This document shows positions 1 through 6,600 of a stretch of 6,704 nucleotides of DNA, piece after piece. Made by a program: the position numbers and the translations under genes. Source of the DNA: Lachnospiraceae bacterium (GTDB taxonomy: Bacteria; Bacillota; Clostridia; Lachnospirales; Lachnospiraceae); contig JAILOA010000001.1 of NCBI GenBank assembly GCA_024691065.1, forward strand, positions 1-6,704. The letters run 5' to 3'. The notes beneath the pieces were generated by a model. That model was not told the origin of the DNA, ran no database searches, and saw nothing but the letters and a program-made list of their open reading frames with translations. The first letter of the stretch is position 1. Each line of letters opens with the position of its first letter.

Positions 1-540
1 CATGTTGCAAGAGATCAAAAGAGGTGGCTGGATGAAGGGTATAAATGCGTACCTGTTTCCGTAAATGTATCAAGAGCCCATTTCATAGAAAGTGATTTGG
101 CTGAACAAATCAGGGAGATGGTAGATGATGCAGAATGTCCGAGAAAGCTTATAGAGATAGAACTTACGGAAAGCGCTTTCTTTGATGATAAGAAAACAAT
201 GATAGAGACGATTAACAGGCTTAAGAGCTACGGTTTCTCGGTGTCTATGGATGATTTCGGTGCAGGATATTCATCACTGAATTCGCTTAAGGATATGCCG
301 CTTGATGTACTTAAACTGGATGCGGAATTCTTCAGAGGAGAAACTGATGGAAGAGGCCGGATAGTGGTATCCGAAGCTATAAGACTTGCACGTAAGCTTA
401 ATATGAAAACGGTTGCAGAAGGGATAGAAATAAAAGAACAGGTTGATTTTCTGGCAGAAGAGGGTTGCGATATGATCCAGGGGTATTATTATGCCAAGCC
501 GATGCCCGGGGAAGAATATGAAGAACGTATGCATAGTTAA
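1..540 (+). CDS. EAL-domain cyclic-di-GMP phosphodiesterase, C-terminal part (5' end outside window)
   Basis: The frame is open from base 1 and ends at TAA 538-540, giving 179 visible residues. This is the C-terminal two thirds of an EAL domain, which hydrolyses the second messenger c-di-GMP to pGpG using two metal ions. Numbered from the first visible residue, the catalytic and metal-binding set is complete: Asn22 (VSVNVS), Glu54 and Glu57 (ELTES), Asp84-Asp85 (DDFGAGYSS, loop 6), Lys105 (LKLD), Glu140 (AEGIE) and Gln160 (IQGYYYAKP). Their spacing agrees with that of characterised EAL enzymes such as RocR as I remember it, so activity is likely. The EAL signature itself and any N-terminal sensor, PAS or GGDEF domain lie upstream, so full architecture and location are unknown. 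The domain ends normally and is followed by a short tail. The TTG at 97 is internal to the domain and is not the start. GC is visibly higher than in the downstream gene (28 of 60 bases in 301-360). Confidence 0.95.
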   Translation, partial: HVARDQKRWLDEGYKCVPVSVNVSRAHFIESDLAEQIREMVDDAECPRKLIEIELTESAFFDDKKTMIETINRLKSYGFSVSMDDFGAGYSSLNSLKDMPLDVLKLDAEFFRGETDGRGRIVVSEAIRLARKLNMKTVAEGIEIKEQVDFLAEEGCDMIQGYYYAKPMPGEEYEERMHS

Positions 541-566
541 ATGTATATTAGATTTATTTGCAGATG

Positions 567-586
567 TGTAACGCATTTGTAACGCA
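567..586 (+). promoter_or_regulatory. Direct repeat TGTAACGCA x2, candidate regulator-binding site
   Basis: TGTAACGCA occurs at 567-575 and again, identical, at 578-586. The units are 11 bp apart, about one helical turn. A third partial match, TGTAAC, lies at 606-611, out of phase. Two half-sites on the same DNA face next to a possible promoter is the arrangement used by OmpR/PhoB-type response regulators, whose sites are direct repeats of about 11 bp. The repeat is seen directly; the operator role and the regulator type are inference. Confidence 0.45.
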
Positions 587-606
587 GTAGATTATATACT
601 GATAAT
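577..606 (+). promoter_or_regulatory. Weak sigma-A-type promoter candidate for the giant ORF
   Basis: TTGTAA (577-582) and GATAAT (601-606) are separated by 18 bp and each resembles the -35 and -10 consensus with mismatches. An overlapping TATACT (595-600) is another possible -10 but has no well-placed -35. Transcription would start near 613 and leave a leader of roughly 75 nt before ATG 689. The -35 overlaps the second TGTAACGCA repeat, so a bound regulator would contact or compete with RNA polymerase. AT-rich DNA gives such matches by chance, hence low confidence. Confidence 0.3.
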
Positions 607-673
607 GTAACATAAGAAAATTGCAGGCATCATGGGAAAAAATATCCGTAAATAGGCGGTTTCATTATATTTT

Positions 674-680
674 AAGGAGG
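674..680 (+). promoter_or_regulatory. Ribosome binding site AAGGAGG of the giant ORF
   Basis: AAGGAGG is a near-perfect anti-16S match, 8 nt before ATG 689. It fixes the start codon of the large reading frame, since an in-frame TAG (653-655) lies just upstream and no rival start with a comparable site exists. The strength of the site suggests efficient translation of a very long protein. Confidence 0.9.
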
Positions 681-688
681 AAATTGTT

Positions 689-3600
689 ATGCCACCAAAA
701 AATTTTATAAAACTTAATGAGAATGAAATAAACCAATATAAGGAAAGGGTTGAAGGCCATAAAAATGTAGTTAATAATCCTTTTCATAAAATCAATAAGA
801 CATATGGTGCAAAGCCTCAGATAGATGAAGGATTTAAATTCTCAAAAGCGTATAATAAAATAGGAATACCGACAAATAATACATTTGATGATGATACTAT
901 ATCAGCAATTGTTTTAGGTGCCTGTTACAGAGCGGATAGACTGAACAGAAAGATGTCAAGTTCAGCTTTCCCACCGGGTTCTGCTTCTTTTGTTCATTTT
1001 AACAGAGAGTTTTTAGTCTCTAATATAGTTGATGATGTTGATGTGCAAAGACAGGGAGATTTCCCTAATGTTATGCTTGCTGCAAGGATTGAAGCCAAGG
1101 AAGCCATTGAAGAATACAATAAGGGTAATACACAAAAAGTTGATGAAATGTTAAAAGCTTTTGTGGAAGGCTCTGAAGAAGGAGAAATCACCGGGGGAGC
1201 ATTTAATTATGGAGATACTGTTAATGAACCTGGTAAAATCAGGAATACCCACTATGTAACGCTGTTAGCTGATAAAATGATAAATAAATTTCCTAATTTG
1301 TTATATTTTTCGGAAAACAGTTTAGGTTATGTTAAAACAAAAAGTAAAATAGCTCAGAATAACGCCTATAAGACCGCAGTGAATATTAAGGAAAAACTTA
1401 TTAAAAACCCATCTGCCTCTAATAGTAATGATAGAAAAAACGAAGTTTTTGATTTACTGTTTAATCAGTGTTTTATTGCTAATTTTAATGAAAACTTTGG
1501 TAAGGGGGACGAGACATATCATAGTAATGATGAAATGTTAAAAGAGATTAGTCTCAATTGTGGTTTAAAAGACGGAAAAGGAACTGTAAAAGGTACCTAT
1601 AATAATTATAGTGGCAATAATCCTGAATTTATGAACAATATCGTTATACCATTTTCCAATGAAATAAATGCAGCCAGAGTAACAGAACTTCAGGGATATA
1701 TATTAAAAGACGGAGGAATTCAAGAACTTAAAGATTTTTACAGGAAAGATATCGAGAAATCTGAAATATATAAATCATTGGTTAAAGCAGATAGTAAAAA
1801 TATGGTTAATTTATTGAATCATGCTGATAATGAAGCTAAAAACGGATTTCAAGCTTTTTCAAAAAATCCTATCCCTGAAGATAATTCAATTAAATATACT
1901 GAGAACCATAGTCAATTTAAAGAACAAATTATAAATAAATATCAGAAAAGAATAGAAGACTTCCTGCTTTCACAGGAGGCTTCGAAATATCCTAAAGAAT
2001 TTTTTGGAAGACAGGAATTTAAAGACAATAAACAAGAGATAAAAGCAAGATATAAAGAATTTATAAAAAATGTCAATACTTCGAAAATCAAAGATGAATT
2101 ATACAAACAAAAGGTAATAAAGAAATTAGACAGTAACCCGAAAACAAAAAAGAAAACTTATACAGATAAGGATATTAAAAATGCAAATATTTCTAAAAAT
2201 GAAAAAAGAGAACTGGAAAGAAATGCAAAGGTTGAAGAAAAGTTATATAAGGATTCTTTGAAAGCAATCTCAAAGGCTTTAGACAGGTTTTGTACAGCAG
2301 CTAATATATATGATATGTCGGAAAAGAATTTAAAAAATTATACCGATAAAATAAATGAAACTGAAAATGCGATTAAGAGTTTTTTGGATAATTACAGTCC
2401 TGAAAAGATAAAGGAAACCAACCATAGAGAGCCTTTGAATGCGGAAGTAGAAAATTATAGAAGAGTTAAAGGTTTAGATGCATTCATTAAAGCAAACAGG
2501 AAAGCGGTCCTTTCGGTTTGTAAAAAGAATGATTATGCAACGGAGATTGAAAATGTTCCATATGAATATTCAAAGGATAGACCGAAGTATGAAGTAAATC
2601 AGGCAAGAGTAAATGAAATTATTGCTGAAAATGCAGATCTCTCCAAATATGACTTTGCTACAAATGAAAAAGTCAGGAAAGTATTTTTTGGTAATAATTA
2701 TGATAATCAGCAAAACTATATAAATGCTAACAAAAATAAAGGCGGATATTCAATAACACGTGATGCCCTTCATAGTATAACAATAATGGGTCTTGCAAGC
2801 ATCGGTGAGTATTCCGTTGATGATCTTCTTGATCCTGATAAATATCAGGCAGAAAAAAATGAGATGTTTGAAGAGGTCTATAAGCATATTGATAGTAATG
2901 ATAGCAGGTGGATTGCAGGCGTTATTTACAACGGTCAAAAAGATTTAATTAAAAGAATGCAGGACTACGAAAAAGGTCTGGATTATAAAAAGGCTGATTT
3001 TTATAGGGATGAAAAGCATATAAAGCTTAGGGCTTTAAAGCTGATATTATTTGATTCATGGCAGGAGATGGCTCATTGTAAAAAAGATCTCGTAGAATTA
3101 ATAAAAAAAGATAATCCAAGTGCCAATAAGGACGATGATGTATATGTTAATTACCAGAATTATATTTCGTCAATAGGCGGTTTAGGTAGTCTTATGTGGG
3201 ATTGTCATCATTCTTATGTTGAAAGTGTTAAGAGAGCGAAGGCAAATAATTTCCAAAGAGAAGATCAAAACTATAATTTATTTATAGCCAAGATGCGTTA
3301 TTTAATATATAAAAAGGTGTTGGAAACAGTTAAAGACAGGCCTTATAATGAAAGGTATTCTCAGGAGTATGACGCTTTAATAACAGGGGGAACAATTGAA
3401 AAACTGACAGATAATTATCCTGATATGATGGACTACTGTTCATTTTTCCCTAACAGGATTATTGATGATAAGTTCTATGAAGGAATTGATATCAAGATAA
3501 ATATCAATAATTTAGAGAATCCTTTTGAAATCAAAGGTCTTCCGGATGGAAGAGAAATTACATATGAGAAAAAGTATAGTAGTTTAACGGCTCAAAAATT

Positions 3601-6600
3601 AGTGGATTTATCTACTAAAAGAAATGAGAGATATGATCTTGATTTAATAGGAGCAGGTGCTGATAGAGCAGGGTTAATAGAGAAAGCTAAGACTGCCACC
3701 AAAATGCTTGCTGCTAAGATCAGTGGATTATCTGATGGAAGTCTAAAGCTTGAAGGACAGCTTCTTTCGGATGTAAAGGGTTGGGTTACGGATATTGTTG
3801 CTTACAGAGTATATGACAAAATTAAAAGTGCTAAAGGTATAACACAAGTAATAATGAATCTGGATAGTAAGGTAAATAATCTGGTTAAGTATATTCCGGA
3901 AGTTGATTGGAAAATCAATAGTATCGGATTAGGAACTATGGGAAGTATTGCCTTTGAAGATGAGGCGGATAAGATTATTTCTAACTACACCGGTAAGGAA
4001 TTAAATGACTTACTTTCAAATGGGGTGGGTATCGAGGACGAGAAGAAGAGAAAGGAAATCAATAATGACCTCTTCCAAAAACCTATTATTCAGGAATTAT
4101 TAAAAGACAAGGATATCTGGCTTGAAAAAGAAATTGAGGAACTTAATTCTGCTCATAAGGAGGAACAACATCTACAGGAAATCAATAATATTCATGAGGA
4201 GGCTCAGAATCAAAATCAGATAATAGATAACCAAAATGAGGATAATCTTAACCTTGATGAAATACAGGAAAACATAAATAATATAAATAATGAAATAGAT
4301 GACAGAAATGAGATTAATGACAGAGAAGAAAATATCATCGCAGATCAGATGAATAATATTGTTAATGGTGATCAAACGGGAATTATATTGGATAATGCTC
4401 TTAATCAGAATGAGATTCAGAATGATATAGATGCCTTTGTAAATGCGAATGAAAATCCGAATTTAGATAGGCCTATTAATGATGCCCAAAATTTGAATAA
4501 TAATAATCCATTGGAAAATAATAATGTAATCAATCCATTGGGAAATAATAATATAAACAATCCATCGGGTAATAATATTATAAACAATCAAGGTGAAAAT
4601 AATGCCGATATGGATGATTCTTTCGATAGAGATCCTTTTAGGGAAAGCTTTTATGAAAATAATATCAATAATTATAACATTGATGATAATATTTTTATTC
4701 AACAGAATCAGAATCCGGATAATCAGCAGAATTTGAATCTCAATGAGAACTTTATTACCAATAATCAGCAGGCTCAGGATTTCAATGAGAATAATAATCA
4801 GCAGGCTCAGGATTTCAATGAGAATAATAATCAGCAGGCTCAGAATGAGCAGCTTAACCAGCAGAACCTGAATGAACAGCAGAACCAGCAGAACCTGAAT
4901 GAACAGCTTAACCAGCAGAACCTGAATGAACAATTAAATCAGAATTCTGTTGAAAATCAGACTCGCGACGATTCACTGAACCAAAATGCTAATGATGATA
5001 TCCTTAATAATTTGAATGAAGGAGAGAATATTAACCAGCAAGGATTTATACCTTTAGGGGAAGATATAAATAATTTTGATTCTGAGATTGATGTGGAAGA
5101 ACTTAACAATATTCCGCTAAATTTATCCCAAGAACAACAAAAGGAAAATACAATTCCTGAGATTAATGAGGAAGAGCTTAACAATATTCCGCTAAATTTA
5201 TCCCGAGAACAACAAAAGGAAGATATAATCCCTGATGACGATCTTGCTAACCCGTTTGTCGAAGAATTCAATAATAGTAATTATACATATAATATTATTA
5301 AAGATGCCAATATTAATAAGGATAACAAAGAATTAAATCAAATACAAAATAATATTGAAAATTTAGATAAACAACTTGGCGAAGCAAAAGACATAGGAAA
5401 AGGATTTAATCAACCGAATAAAGAATATGATCAATTATTTGCCGAAATTGATAATGTTGATGAAGAAAGTATTATTATAAATGATAACAATGCTAATAAT
5501 GATATTAATAAAAATAATGATGGTATAAATAACAATATTAATATTATTAATAACATTAATAACGAATCAGTAAATGATTATAATAATATTGATAATGATC
5601 AAATAATTAAAGATTTTGAAGCTCTCATTAATAATGAGGTACCTGAGCCTATTGATAATCAGAATAAAAACCTGAATGAAAACTTAACGGTGAATCAGAA
5701 TTTTAATGTGGGAAGCAGTGTTAAGATCGATGAATCATTGGCAAATTCGTTTGATGATTTTGGAAATGAAGAGCAGAAGCAGAATAATGAAAATGTTAAT
5801 GACAATAATATCCAAGATTTGTTTGCAGACGAGAAAAATATCAATAAGCCTGAGAATGTGCAGATTCAGAATGAAACCATCGATCCTTCTGCTGAGCGAA
5901 TTATAGATAATCCATTTGATACTAATATTAATAATAACTATGTTATTCCTAATTCAAACAATTATTTAAATCCATTTGATCAGAACCGGGAAAGTATTAA
6001 TAATCAGGAAAATATGGAGAAGTATGACATAGATGCCTTTGTAAATAATCTTGAAAATGAGGATTTGAAAGGGTCTATTAGTGGTGTCCAAAATTTAAAT
6101 AATAATCCTTTGAATGACCGGTTACTTAATGAAAATCAGAATGTTCCTGAGGAACAGAACCGGAACGCTAATAATGAATTATTTGATAATTTGAAGAAAG
6201 AAGAAAATATCAATCAATTAGGGGAAGTATCTTTCTCAAATAATCCAAATAATAATTATTCTGATTATGAAAATGAAAATGATAACCTTGAGCAAGAACT
6301 TAATGATATCCCATTTGATATATCAGAAAAACAAGGTTATGATAATGTGATTCCTGAACAGAATAAGGAAAATACAAATGAAAACAAGGCCCAAAGACCG
6401 TTTGCGAACCCGTTTGCGAACCCATTTGCAAATATTGCAAACGAAGAACAGAAATCAAATCAGGAAAATGTAAATGAGAATAAGGTCAAGAGTCCGTTTG
6501 CAAACCCATTTGCAAATATTGCAAATGAAGGACAAAAATCAAATCAGGAAAATGTAAATGAAAACAAAGGCCAAAGTCCGTTTGCAAACGAAGAACAGAA

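Larger units (their letters stand above)
541..688 (+). other. Intergenic region between the EAL gene and the giant ORF
   Basis: This is 148 bp of AT-rich sequence without a gene. It holds a paired 9-bp direct repeat (567-586), a weak promoter candidate (577-606) and a strong ribosome binding site (674-680). I see no convincing hairpin plus T-run terminator behind the EAL gene and no recognisable riboswitch, including the c-di-GMP classes. An in-frame TAG at 653-655 prevents the giant ORF from extending upstream into this region. Confidence 0.8.
4421..5872 (+). repeat. Long degenerate duplication, block A (partner 6026-6704)
   Basis: Landmarks in this block recur in the same order in 6026-6704. 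They are IDAFVN (4427 / 6029), QNLNNN-NPL (near 4490 / 6092), a segment with an Asn-rich N-D/E-LF/L-NL core followed by ENINQ (near 4990-5038 / 6170-6220), EELNNIPLNLS (5096 / QELNDIPFDIS near 6295), IIP or VIPE, then NEEQK (5765 / 6578 region) and FADEK (5822 / 6656). The first landmark is 1602 nt apart and the last 834 nt, so block A carries about 768 nt more. That excess is a multiple of three, made of the tandem expansions and an Asn-rich insert. The DNA is still alignable at several landmarks, for example ATAGATGCCTTTGTAAAT in both copies. Confidence 0.7.

Noticed and set aside
97..99. TTG as start codon of the EAL gene
   Set aside because: The frame is open to base 1 and encodes conserved EAL-domain sequence (VSVNVS) before it, so the true start is outside the window.
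274..576. 100-codon reverse-strand frame over the EAL gene
   Set aside because: It overlaps a well-conserved catalytic domain on the forward strand and resembles no protein.
541..673. Terminator or c-di-GMP riboswitch between the genes
   Set aside because: No GC-rich hairpin with T-run is visible, and the leader is too short and lacks recognisable GEMM-type conserved elements.
994..1191. 65-codon reverse frame inside the giant ORF head (likewise the one at 2750-2938)
   Set aside because: Short chance frames inside a long forward gene; no upstream ribosome binding site was noticed.
4172..4375. 67-codon reverse-strand hydrophobic frame
   Set aside because: Antisense of the Asn/Ile/Glu-rich start of the tail; no start signals, and hydrophobicity is a codon-complement artefact.
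4463..4933. 156-codon reverse-strand reading frame rich in Ile and Leu, looking like a membrane protein
   Set aside because: It is the antisense of Asn-rich AAT codons, which read as ATT (Ile) on the other strand. No ribosome binding site, and its repeats mirror the forward repeats. The forward frame is clearly the coding one.
4957..5271. 104-codon reverse-strand frame with a repeated Ser/Cys-rich segment
   Set aside because: It is the shadow of the 75-nt ELNNIPLNLS repeat; the internal repetition comes from the forward-strand unit.
5706..5906. 66-codon forward frame in another phase, rich in Met, Arg and Lys
   Set aside because: Out-of-phase reading of the Asn/Glu-rich tail; the giant frame passes through without a break.
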